The position numbers were made by a program, and so were the translations under genes. The notes below the pieces were generated by a model. That model was not told the origin of the DNA. It searched no databases and saw only the letters and a program-made list of their open reading frames with translations. From Bacteroidota bacterium (GTDB lineage: Bacteria; Bacteroidota; Bacteroidia; Chitinophagales; Chitinophagaceae): DNA of 9,759 bases. Where the stretch lies: contig JAEZAY010000524.1 in the NCBI GenBank assembly GCA_023427575.1, positions 1 to 9,759 on the forward strand, read 5' to 3'. Of this stretch, positions 1 through 5,707 are shown piece by piece; positions within the stretch are counted from its first letter, which is position 1; each line of letters starts with the position of its first letter.

Positions 1-123
1 CGGATTTCTTCCGAGGCCCGGGGTATACATTTTACCCGGGAACCAATGATTATCTGATGCCAGTACATCAACCCGGCCTGCATGAAGTTGAAGCTCAATT
101 TTTGAGTTACGGCTTTCTCTCAT
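1..123. other. Edge fragment; reading direction unresolved
   Basis: Both strands are open here and I cannot recognise either product. On the plus strand, frame 3 is open from the window edge and stops with TGA at 123-125, which would be the last 40 residues of a truncated gene ending VEAQFLSYGFLS. On the minus strand an ATG at 121-123 opens a frame that runs off the edge (begins MRESRNSKIELQLHAGRVDV), starting 6 nt after the response-regulator stop. A hand count gives purine in the first codon position in about 58% of minus-strand codons and about 42% of plus-strand codons, which mildly favours the minus reading. An imperfect inverted repeat (CCCGGGGTA at 17-25, TACCCGGG at 33-40) lies inside it, but no T-tract follows, so I do not call it a terminator. 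Confidence 0.3.
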
Positions 124-129
124 GAAGTT

Positions 130-573
130 TTAAGCCTGCTGCTTATTGGTTCTTTCATCATAAAAACCACTGGAGATTGCCAGGCGCTTGATCTCCAGAA
201 ACAGGCTGTTGAACCTTTCCACACTGGATGGCTTTACATAATAAGTATAAGCGCCATTACTCAGCGCCTGCTGTTTGTCCGCTTCGCGATTGGAGGTGGA
301 AAGTACAATGATAAACGTAGGTGCATCCGGAAATTCTTTTTGAATATTGGCAAGGATTTCCATACCGCCCAACAGGGGCATATTCCAGTCTAAAATCAGC
401 ATCGAAGGGCTGCCGCTTGCGAGAAACTCGCGGTAGAATGTCCAGAATGCAGGCGCGGAATTAAAAAGCTGGATCTTATTGATAAAACCACTGCCCCGGA
501 TCGAATCTTCAATGAAATACAAATCATCATCATCGTCATCTACTACAAAAACAGCAACCAGTTCAAAACGCAT
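130..573 (-). CDS. Single-domain (CheY-like) response regulator
   Basis: A stand-alone phosphoacceptor receiver domain of 147 residues with no output domain, expected to be cytoplasmic and phosphorylated by a histidine kinase. Visible hallmarks are the acidic pocket in the run of Asp at 12-17, the phosphoacceptor Asp62 in LILDWNMP, the switch Ser92 in VLSTSN, the aromatic switch position Tyr111, and the invariant Lys114 in YYVKP. I start it at the ATG at 571-573 because the frame could only be extended upstream to a TTG lying inside the terminator stem, and the receiver fold begins a few residues after this ATG. No kinase is visible within the window. It is separated by a terminator from the zinc-protein gene upstream on the same strand, so it probably has its own promoter. 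The function of its partner is unknown. The receiver assignment is secure; the cellular role is not. Confidence 0.9.
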   Translation of the reverse strand: MRFELVAVFVVDDDDDDLYFIEDSIRGSGFINKIQLFNSAPAFWTFYREFLASGSPSMLILDWNMPLLGGMEILANIQKEFPDAPTFIIVLSTSNREADKQQALSNGAYTYYVKPSSVERFNSLFLEIKRLAISSGFYDERTNKQQA

Positions 574-606
574 AATTGTCCAATTGGTCTTCAATAGAAT
601 TGTCCA
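574..606 (-). repeat. 9-bp direct repeat upstream of the response regulator
   Basis: AATTGTCCA (plus strand) occurs at 574-582 and again exactly at 598-606, with starts 24 nt apart, directly abutting the ATG of the response regulator. An 8-bp palindrome CCAATTGG (580-587) overlaps the first copy. The repeat is seen directly. A role as a regulator binding site or in translation initiation is inference only. Confidence 0.6.
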
Positions 607-625
607 TTCTTTATATGCAAAAATC

Positions 626-648
626 AACCCCGCCTATTGGGCGGGGTT
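626..648 (-). terminator. Intrinsic terminator after the zinc-protein gene
   Basis: A perfect 9-bp stem, AACCCCGCC (626-634) and GGCGGGGTT (640-648), with a 5-nt loop. On the minus strand it is followed by GA and then five T (positions 623-619), which fits a terminator for the gene ending at 686. On the plus strand only two T follow the stem (649-650), so minus-strand function is more likely. It insulates the response regulator from the upstream gene. Confidence 0.8.
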
Positions 649-685
649 TTGAAGAAAACAATAGAATAAATTACACAGGATGACC

Positions 686-979
686 TTAGTCGAAGTCGAA
701 AAAATCACCCAGAAACCCTTTTTTCTTTCTTGGATGATTATACGAATGTTTCTTATAATCATCGCGATAGCCTGGAGGCTGATTATAACCAGGCTGCTGA
801 TTGTATCCGGGTTGTTGATTGTTAGGTGAACCCTTTAGTTCATTTTCGGCAGCCTTTTCAATTATTTTGTCCAGTTCGCCCTTATCGAGCCATACCCCAC
901 GGCATTTCGGACAATAGTCAATCTCAACTCCATTTCGTTCACTCATAAGTAAAACTTCGTCGCAATTCGGACAATTCAT
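686..979 (-). CDS. zf-TFIIB-type small zinc-ribbon protein
   Basis: A 97-residue cytoplasmic protein. The N-terminal half carries two CxxC pairs, Cys3/Cys6 and Cys23/Cys26, with the family signature CPKCRGVWLDKGELDKI at 23-39. This matches the zf-TFIIB-like family (COG3809 type), whose members bind zinc and have no settled biochemical role. After a short helix the chain becomes low-complexity: three near-perfect QQPGY/QPPGY repeats at about 55-71, then a basic patch (HPRKKKG, 82-88) and an acidic aromatic tail (GDFFDFD). The Pro-Gly-Tyr repeats look disordered and may mediate self-association. The ATG start is natural because the first Cys pair follows at once. It has its own downstream terminator and appears to be a single-gene unit. 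The family call is solid; the function is unknown. Confidence 0.85.
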   Translation of the reverse strand: MNCPNCDEVLLMSERNGVEIDYCPKCRGVWLDKGELDKIIEKAAENELKGSPNNQQPGYNQQPGYNQPPGYRDDYKKHSYNHPRKKKGFLGDFFDFD

Positions 980-1010
980 GATCTAAAATTTTGATTGAAA
1001 TTACGATAAA

Positions 1011-1032
1011 CCGGAAAGCAACCGGGAAGCAA
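1011..1032. repeat. Tandem 11-bp repeat in the intergenic region
   Basis: CCGGAAAGCAA (1011-1021) is followed directly by CCGGGAAGCAA (1022-1032), identical at 10 of 11 bases. It lies upstream of the zf-TFIIB gene, in the 129-bp gap (980-1108) that otherwise holds no recognisable gene. Whether it is functional is unknown. Confidence 0.5.
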
Positions 1033-1108
1033 AATGCGGCCGGCCAATATCCGAATAAGCATTAAAAATTCTGCCAGGAACCGGCCTCTTTGAATATTTA
1101 ATCACTGT

Positions 1109-1807
1109 TTAACCCACTTTTTCAAAATACTGCATCAGGTGCGCGCGCATTTTGTTCCTGAATTCTTCGGCGGTTCCATGTTTAAGGATCTCGTAAAGCA
1201 CCCGGTGCGAGACATAACTGCCATTCAAAGGCTGGGTTCTGAAAATCAATCCATTATTTACATAGTTGAAAACCGGCATCAGCATATTCTGAAATCGTAG
1301 AATGGTATTATTTCCGGAAATGGTGTACAGCATGGAATGGAACTGCACATCGTAATTCATTTTTTCAATCGGATCTTCGGTGGCTTCTTCGCTGATGACG
1401 ATCTCTTCCAGATCGCGCAAACTTTCTTCTGTTTTTTTCAAAAACACGATATCGCCAATTCCCATCTCTATAACCAGCCTCATTTCAAAAATCTCCTTCA
1501 TGGTCTGGCCATCCAGCAATTTGGCATTCATAACCCTGCTCATATTTCCCAATACATCGGGCTGAGTGATCACCATGCCGCGGTTTTTACGGGAGCTGAT
1601 TATTCCCAGCAGCTTAAACCGCGATAATGCTTCGCGGATAGCAGTACGACTAACCCCCAGGGCCTTTGCCAGATCGGTTTCCTTCGGAACCGGATCTCCG
1701 GGCTTGAAGTTTTCGTTTTTGAAATATTCTTCCAGTCTGTTTTGAATCTTATCTACCTGCGTCAGGTATTCGATTGGCTTTAACTTCTCGAAAATGGGTT
1801 TATTCAT
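1109..1807 (-). CDS. GntR-family (FadR/FCD-type) transcriptional regulator
   Basis: A DNA-binding, ligand-responsive repressor or activator of 232 residues, a normal length for the family. The N-terminal winged helix-turn-helix spans about 14-80, with the typical KPGDPVPKETDLAKALGVSR and TAIREALSRFKLLGII signatures (35-70). The C-terminal FCD effector domain (about 100-230) keeps the full set of expected metal ligands: Asp153 and His157 (YDVQFH), His201 (SHRVL) and His223 (RAHL), so it probably binds a carboxylate ligand through a metal. I chose the ATG at 1805-1807. A GTG at 1877-1879 would add 24 residues that do not resemble the family. It is divergent from the catabolic operon, and a palindrome with a GT-N3-AC core lies between them. 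FadR-type regulators often control sugar-acid or amino-acid catabolic operons, so control of the neighbouring operon is the natural inference. Confidence 0.92.
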   Translation of the reverse strand: MNKPIFEKLKPIEYLTQVDKIQNRLEEYFKNENFKPGDPVPKETDLAKALGVSRTAIREALSRFKLLGIISSRKNRGMVITQPDVLGNMSRVMNAKLLDGQTMKEIFEMRLVIEMGIGDIVFLKKTEESLRDLEEIVISEEATEDPIEKMNYDVQFHSMLYTISGNNTILRFQNMLMPVFNYVNNGLIFRTQPLNGSYVSHRVLYEILKHGTAEEFRNKMRAHLMQYFEKVG

Positions 1808-1927
1808 GTTTGCTGTTTCCAGGGTTCCAAAAATACCCAATTTATCGGTATGTAGGACATATTCTAATTTTGGATCCACTTTGTTTTCAGTTTAAGGAAA
1901 AAAGAAAATAACCTGCCTTAAATCAAA

Positions 1928-1958
1928 TTTGGCGGTTCAGAAAAAATCCCTAATTTCA
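1928..1958 (+). promoter_or_regulatory. Possible Bacteroidota-type promoter of the operon
   Basis: TTTG at 1928-1931 matches the -33 element. After a 19-nt spacer, TAATTTCA (1951-1958) matches the -7 consensus TAnnTTTG in part: the TA and two of the four TTTG positions agree. Transcription would start near 1965, inside the palindrome at 1958-1974. The TTTG is part of the palindrome CAAATTTG (1924-1931), so it could also be read on the other strand. Position and spacing are convincing, but the -7 match is weak. Confidence 0.35.
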
Positions 1959-1974
1959 ATATGTCATACATATT
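1958..1974. promoter_or_regulatory. Putative GntR/FadR operator palindrome
   Basis: AATATGT (1958-1964), CAT (1965-1967), ACATATT (1968-1974): two perfect 7-bp inverted arms around a 3-nt centre. The core reads GT-N3-AC, the arrangement typical of operators bound by FadR-type GntR regulators. It sits in the divergent intergenic region beside such a regulator gene, 23 nt upstream of the first operon ATG and across the likely transcription start, a position suited to repression. Binding itself is inferred. Confidence 0.6.
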
Positions 1975-1997
1975 TATTTTTTAAAAAATTATCCTGA

Positions 1998-3119
1998 ATG
2001 AGACAAATCGCCTGTTTATTTGCCATTTCGTTATTGATTGCGGGATGCAGCTCCCAGAAGGCTCAGAACAAAGCCCCGGATAAGGAACTTGTACTAAAAC
2101 TATCGCCGGGCAACGATAATCCCCGGAACAGCGAAGGTGATTTTGTGACTCTGAAAGACGGGCGGATCCTGTTTGTTTACAGCCGCTACACCGGCACTTC
2201 TTCCAGCGATCACGGCACTGCTTTTCTGGCCGGCCGCTATTCATCTGATGGGGGAAGAACCTGGACCAGCACCGACGAAGTGATCGTTGAACAGGAAGGA
2301 AAAATGAATGTGATGTCGGTTTCATTGCTTCGCCTTCAGAATGGCGATATCGCCCTTTTTTATCTGAAGAAGAACTCCACTTCGGATTGCATTCCTTTGA
2401 TGCGGACATCGAAAGACGAGGGCAAAACCTGGTCGGCGCCCGTTACCTGCATCACCGATAAAGAGGGATATTTTGTACTGAATAATGACCGGGTTATTCA
2501 ATTGTCGAACGGCCGCCTGCTGATGGCTGTAGCATTGCATCAAACACCTCAGGAAAACAAGTGGTCGAACGCTGCCCGCTTATACAGTTATTATTCGGAT
2601 GATAATGGCCAGAGCTGGAAACCCGGCGGTGAAGTGGCAAACCCCGATAAGATTGTGATGCAGGAACCAGGTGTTATTGAATTAAAGAATGGAGATATTA
2701 TGATGATCATCCGTGCCAATCCGGGGGTTCAGTATAAATCGTACTCCAGCGACAAAGGACTAACCTGGACGCCTTCAGAACCCACCAATATCAAATCACC
2801 ATTATCTCCGGCAACCATTCAGCGAATTCCTTCCACCGGCGACCTGCTGATGGTTTGGAACAATAACGGCGGCGAGGTAGAAGCCATGAAAGGAAAACGG
2901 ACCCCGATGACCATAGCCATTTCCAAAGACGATGGAAAAACCTGGCAGCATCAACGCGACCTCGAAACCGATCCGGATGGCTGGTATTGTTATTTCGCCA
3001 TGCATTTTACCGGCAAACATGTGTTGCTTGGGTACTGCGCGGGAAGTCAATCGCAAAAAACACATCTGAGCGTTACAGATATCACCCGTTTGTCGCTGGA
3101 TGCATTATATAAAAACTGA
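1998..3119 (+). CDS. Exported sialidase-like BNR/Asp-box lipoprotein
   Basis: A 373-residue six-bladed-propeller glycosidase-like protein. The N-terminus is a lipoprotein signal peptide with lipobox LIAGC (Cys17), so it should be membrane-anchored outside the cytoplasm. Five Asp boxes (S-x-D-x-G-x-x-W) are visible at 82-89, 138-145, 200-207, 250-257 and 309-316. Arg43 (NPRNSEGDF), Arg239 (IIRANPG) and Arg301 (KRTPM) are candidates for the arginine triad that binds the substrate carboxylate in sialidases, though I cannot confirm this without a model. The start is the ATG at 1998, which gives a clean signal peptide. It is the first gene of the operon. The family is annotated as exo-alpha-sialidase, but most members are untested. 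No sialic-acid kinase or epimerase gene follows, so the real substrate may be another acidic glycan or a modified sugar acid. Confidence 0.85.
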   Translation: MRQIACLFAISLLIAGCSSQKAQNKAPDKELVLKLSPGNDNPRNSEGDFVTLKDGRILFVYSRYTGTSSSDHGTAFLAGRYSSDGGRTWTSTDEVIVEQEGKMNVMSVSLLRLQNGDIALFYLKKNSTSDCIPLMRTSKDEGKTWSAPVTCITDKEGYFVLNNDRVIQLSNGRLLMAVALHQTPQENKWSNAARLYSYYSDDNGQSWKPGGEVANPDKIVMQEPGVIELKNGDIMMIIRANPGVQYKSYSSDKGLTWTPSEPTNIKSPLSPATIQRIPSTGDLLMVWNNNGGEVEAMKGKRTPMTIAISKDDGKTWQHQRDLETDPDGWYCYFAMHFTGKHVLLGYCAGSQSQKTHLSVTDITRLSLDALYKN

Positions 3120-3142
3120 TTTTTTTGAACTAAACTGCAAGC

Positions 3143-3931
3143 ATGTTCACGAGAAGAAGTTTCGTAGAAAAAATATTAGCAGTCAGTACCCTTCCTGCCC
3201 TGGTATCAACCGGGGCAAGGGGTGCGGCTTTTTCCGGATCCGGAAATCGAAGTGAAGCCGAAGATCTGAAAGCCATTCAGCGTTTGCTGGCGGGTAAAGA
3301 GCCTTTAAAATGGGTATTTGCGGGCGATAGTATAACGCAAGGCGCCAAACATACCTTCGGTTACCGGTCCTATCCCGAAATTTTTGCCGAACGGGTTCGC
3401 TGGGAATTAAGACGGGTGCGGGATCTCATCATTAATTCAGCTATCAGCGGCAATACATCGGCAGATATCCTGAACGACTACGAATGGCGGATCGGTCAGT
3501 TTAAACCCGCGGTGGTTTCTGTTTTTGTTGGCACCAACGATTCTGCAGTTAGTCGCCAGATCAGTCCTGAAAAGTTTCGTCAGAATCTGGATGCCATAAT
3601 TAATAATCTCCGAGCCGGCGGCGCCATTCCGATACTTCATACACCATCTATCGTTATTACAGAAAAGGCGGTGGGAAGAGAAAGCCTGCCGGAATATGTA
3701 AGAACAATTCGTGAACTGGCAGCTGAAAAAGGAGTAATACTGGTTGACAACTGGGACTACTGGCAAAAAACCGCCATCGAGTCGCCCGAAGCGGATTTGT
3801 ACCGTGTATGGTTGAACGATGAATTGCATCCTAACGGCAAGGGACACCTGGAAATCGCCCAGTTGTTGTTTAAAAAATTATCCATTTTTGATCCGCAGAG
3901 TTTTACCGGCGGCAGCGCCCCTTTTAAATGA
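3143..3931 (+). CDS. Tat-exported SGNH/GDSL-family hydrolase
   Basis: A 262-residue esterase or acylhydrolase of the SGNH superfamily. The N-terminus MFTRRSFVEKILAVS carries a twin-arginine motif followed by a hydrophobic segment, so export through Tat is likely. The four family blocks are present: GDSIT at 61-65 (nucleophile Ser63), SGN at 102-104 (Gly103 for the oxyanion hole), GTND at 130-133 (Asn132), and DELHPN at 226-231 (Asp226 and His229 completing the triad). It starts 23 nt after the sialidase stop and overlaps the deacylase gene by 4 bp (ATGA), so translation of the two is probably coupled. Typical reactions are removal of O-acetyl or other ester groups from carbohydrates. A role in de-esterifying the substrate of the sialidase-like protein would fit, but the substrate is not shown by the sequence. 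Confidence 0.9.
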   Translation: MFTRRSFVEKILAVSTLPALVSTGARGAAFSGSGNRSEAEDLKAIQRLLAGKEPLKWVFAGDSITQGAKHTFGYRSYPEIFAERVRWELRRVRDLIINSAISGNTSADILNDYEWRIGQFKPAVVSVFVGTNDSAVSRQISPEKFRQNLDAIINNLRAGGAIPILHTPSIVITEKAVGRESLPEYVRTIRELAAEKGVILVDNWDYWQKTAIESPEADLYRVWLNDELHPNGKGHLEIAQLLFKKLSIFDPQSFTGGSAPFK

Positions 3932-4854
3932 GCTACTTCAAAACATATCAGTTTAATTCCGGAACAGAAGGGCCTCATCTTTTGATTACAGCCGGTGTGC
4001 ATGGCGATGAATACGAACCTATGCTTGCTGCCGCCGATCTTTGCAAAACGATTGAAGGGCAATTAACCGCCGGAAAGCTGACCATTGTTCCGGTTGTAAA
4101 TGAACCCGCATTCATGAATGCCGGCCGCTGCGGTCCGGATGGACGCGATCTGGCCCGTACCTGCCCTGGTAAAGAGAGAGGTTCGGAAACGGAAATGATT
4201 GCTGCTGAGATCAGTAAATTAATCCGCCGTTCGGATTATTATATTGATATGCATACAGGTGGTTTGATCTACGAGATTTTCCCCCTGGCCGGCTATATGC
4301 TGCACAGTTCCGGTCAGGTTCTGGAAAAGCAGCAAATGATGGCGAAAGCTTTCGCGCTGCCATTGGTTTGGGGCACCGATCCTTTTGCCGAAGGAAGAAC
4401 TTTATCGGTTGCCCGCGATGCCAATGTGCCAGCCATTTACGTAGAATATGGAGGCGGGCGGAAAATCGGATCCGAAATCAGAAGAGCCTATCTGCATGGT
4501 TGTTTAAATATTTTATCGGCGCTCAAAATGATTCCGGCTGAAAATGCTTTTGTTCCGGAACCGGATTTTTGGGTAGAAGATTACCGGCTTAATAACGGTC
4601 ATCTGCAATCGAAGATGCCATCGCCGGCATCCGGAATCTTTGTTCCGGCGCAAAGTCCCGGATCTTTCCTGAAAGAAAATGAACTGTTCGGAACGATTCA
4701 TGATCCTATTACCGGATCCGAAACCACTGTAGATGCAGGAATGGATGGAATGGTCTTGTTTATCCGCACCCCCGGCCGAGTTGGACCTGGTGAGTCGCTT
4801 GGAGGCATTTTACCAATTGCTCCCGGAGAAAAAAAGAAAGTTTTTAAAGACTGA
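3928..4854 (+). CDS. AstE/aspartoacylase-family zinc deacylase
   Basis: A 308-residue cytoplasmic zinc-dependent amidohydrolase of the succinylglutamate desuccinylase/aspartoacylase family (M14-like fold). Zinc ligands are His25 and Glu28 (GVHGDEYEP) and His109 (YIDMHTGG). The catalytic Glu173 lies in VEYGGG. The substrate-binding loop reads GPDGRDLARTCPG (69-81), where many relatives have DLNR, so the Asn is replaced by Ala77. A C-terminal beta-domain (about 225-300) follows. There is no signal peptide. Family members remove an acyl group from an N-acyl amino acid, for example N-succinylglutamate, N-acetylaspartate or N-acetyl-diaminobutyrate. Its start codon overlaps the stop of the SGNH hydrolase. 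In this operon it most likely exposes the free amine that the PLP enzyme needs. The family is clear; the acyl group and substrate are unknown. Confidence 0.88.
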   Translation: MSYFKTYQFNSGTEGPHLLITAGVHGDEYEPMLAAADLCKTIEGQLTAGKLTIVPVVNEPAFMNAGRCGPDGRDLARTCPGKERGSETEMIAAEISKLIRRSDYYIDMHTGGLIYEIFPLAGYMLHSSGQVLEKQQMMAKAFALPLVWGTDPFAEGRTLSVARDANVPAIYVEYGGGRKIGSEIRRAYLHGCLNILSALKMIPAENAFVPEPDFWVEDYRLNNGHLQSKMPSPASGIFVPAQSPGSFLKENELFGTIHDPITGSETTVDAGMDGMVLFIRTPGRVGPGESLGGILPIAPGEKKKVFKD

Positions 4855-4863
4855 ACAAATTAA

Positions 4864-4880
4864 CGAATCGGGTTGATTCG
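4864..4880 (+). other. Small hairpin in the leader of the dehydrogenase gene
   Basis: CGAATC (4864-4869), GGGTT loop, GATTCG (4875-4880): a perfect 6-bp inverted repeat ending 11 nt before the ATG at 4892. It is followed by an A-rich stretch (AAAATAAAAAT), not by T, so it is not an intrinsic terminator. It could mark an mRNA processing site or modulate ribosome access. Function is inferred only. Confidence 0.35.
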
Positions 4881-4891
4881 AAAATAAAAAT

Positions 4892-5707
4892 ATGAACGGC
4901 AGAAAACTGGCAGTTATTACAGGAGCTTCGCGGGGGATCGGAAAGGCAGTTGCTTTTCGTTTTGCTTCTGAACAGTACGATCTTGTTCTGGTGGCTACCA
5001 ACCGGGATGAACTGCAGAATCTATCGGAGCAGCTTCAGTCGGCATTTGGCATAAACGCCCTGGCAATAGCCGGCGATCTTCAGGATCCCGGATTTGTAAA
5101 AGAGGTTATTGCACTAACTGAAAAAAAATTCGGCCGCATCGATGTGCTTGTAAATAATGCCGCATGGCGAAGCATTGAAACCATGCGAACGATGAATCTT
5201 GAAACCTGGGAAAAGACCATCCGGATTTGTTTGACGGCGCCGGCGTTTTTAGCCAGGGATGCGGCGGCACTGATGGAAAAAAATAAAACCGCCGGAGTGA
5301 TTGTAAATGTATCCAGTGTTATGTCGCAGCGCGCGGGGGGATATAGTCCTGCATACATCGCCTGTAAAGGCGCCCTCGAAAGTTTGACGTATGAGCTGGC
5401 GGTTACCTATGGTAAACAGGGGATCAGGGTGGTTTGTGTTCAGCCCGGCAATGTAGCTACTGATATGAGTGCCGATTATGAAGATGCGCAGGGGAATAGC
5501 ATCACTGAAACAGTGAATGCGTATATGGCCGACATGACGCCCTTATCCGCATCGGCCAGGCCCGAAGAAATTGCGGAAGGAATATTCTGGCTGGCCAGTG
5601 AAAAAGCTTCTTTTATAACGGGAACCAGTATTCTTATGGACGGCGGGTTCCGCCATAATTTCAACAGTTATTCCATCAAAAAAAATCAATTCCCCAACGA
5701 GTTTTGA
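4892..5707 (+). CDS. Short-chain dehydrogenase/reductase (SDR)
   Basis: A 271-residue NAD(P)-dependent classical SDR, cytoplasmic. The Rossmann motif TGASRGIG is at 10-17, Asp62 (AGDL) contacts the adenine, NNA is at 88-90, the catalytic Ser is Ser142 (NVSS), and YIACK gives Tyr155 and Lys159. The PG motif follows at 185-186. The usual end of the fold (ILMDGG) is followed by an extra tail of about 19 residues, FRHNFNSYSIKKNQFPNEF. The start ATG has an A-rich leader 37 nt after the deacylase stop. The stop TGA overlaps the TTG start of the PLP enzyme by 4 bp. Its substrate is likely a hydroxyl or keto group on the same sugar acid or amino acid handled by the neighbours, but direction and cofactor cannot be fixed: the residues after the second strand (VATNRDE) would allow NADP or NAD. 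Confidence 0.9.
   Translation: MNGRKLAVITGASRGIGKAVAFRFASEQYDLVLVATNRDELQNLSEQLQSAFGINALAIAGDLQDPGFVKEVIALTEKKFGRIDVLVNNAAWRSIETMRTMNLETWEKTIRICLTAPAFLARDAAALMEKNKTAGVIVNVSSVMSQRAGGYSPAYIACKGALESLTYELAVTYGKQGIRVVCVQPGNVATDMSADYEDAQGNSITETVNAYMADMTPLSASARPEEIAEGIFWLASEKASFITGTSILMDGGFRHNFNSYSIKKNQFPNEF
5680..5686 (+). other. Candidate slippery site (A AAA AAT) at the SDR/PLP junction
   Basis: A run of eight A (5678-5685) followed by T gives A-AAA-AAT in the SDR reading frame. A -1 slip here would enter the frame of the downstream PLP enzyme, which is open from 5659 onward with no stop before the PLP coding sequence. The product would be an SDR-PLP fusion. The layout is seen directly; use as a frameshift site is speculative, and no strong downstream structure is evident. 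Confidence 0.25.

Noticed and set aside
17..40. Inverted repeat CCCGGGGTA / TACCCGGG as a terminator
   Set aside because: One base bulges, no T-tract follows on either strand, and it lies within open reading frames.
574..627. N-terminal extension of the response regulator to a TTG at 625-627
   Set aside because: The TTG lies in the terminator stem, the extra residues are unlike a receiver domain, and the ATG at 571-573 gives the normal fold start.
1038..1045. GGCCGGCC palindrome as an operator or attachment site
   Set aside because: It is an isolated 8-bp palindrome in a CCGG-rich stretch with no second copy or mobile gene nearby; it may be chance.
1048..1108. Terminator of the GntR regulator gene
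   Set aside because: Only a weak 3-bp GCC/GGC pairing before a short T run on the minus strand; not enough to call.
1808..1879. N-terminal extension of the GntR regulator to a GTG at 1877-1879
   Set aside because: The 24 added residues do not resemble the family, and the ATG at 1805-1807 precedes the DNA-binding domain at the usual distance.
1981..2543. Minus-strand open frames opposite the sialidase-like gene
   Set aside because: Low-quality, Cys/Arg/Ser-rich translations with no domain, antisense to a gene with a signal peptide and five Asp boxes. The same reasoning removes the other antisense frames across the operon.
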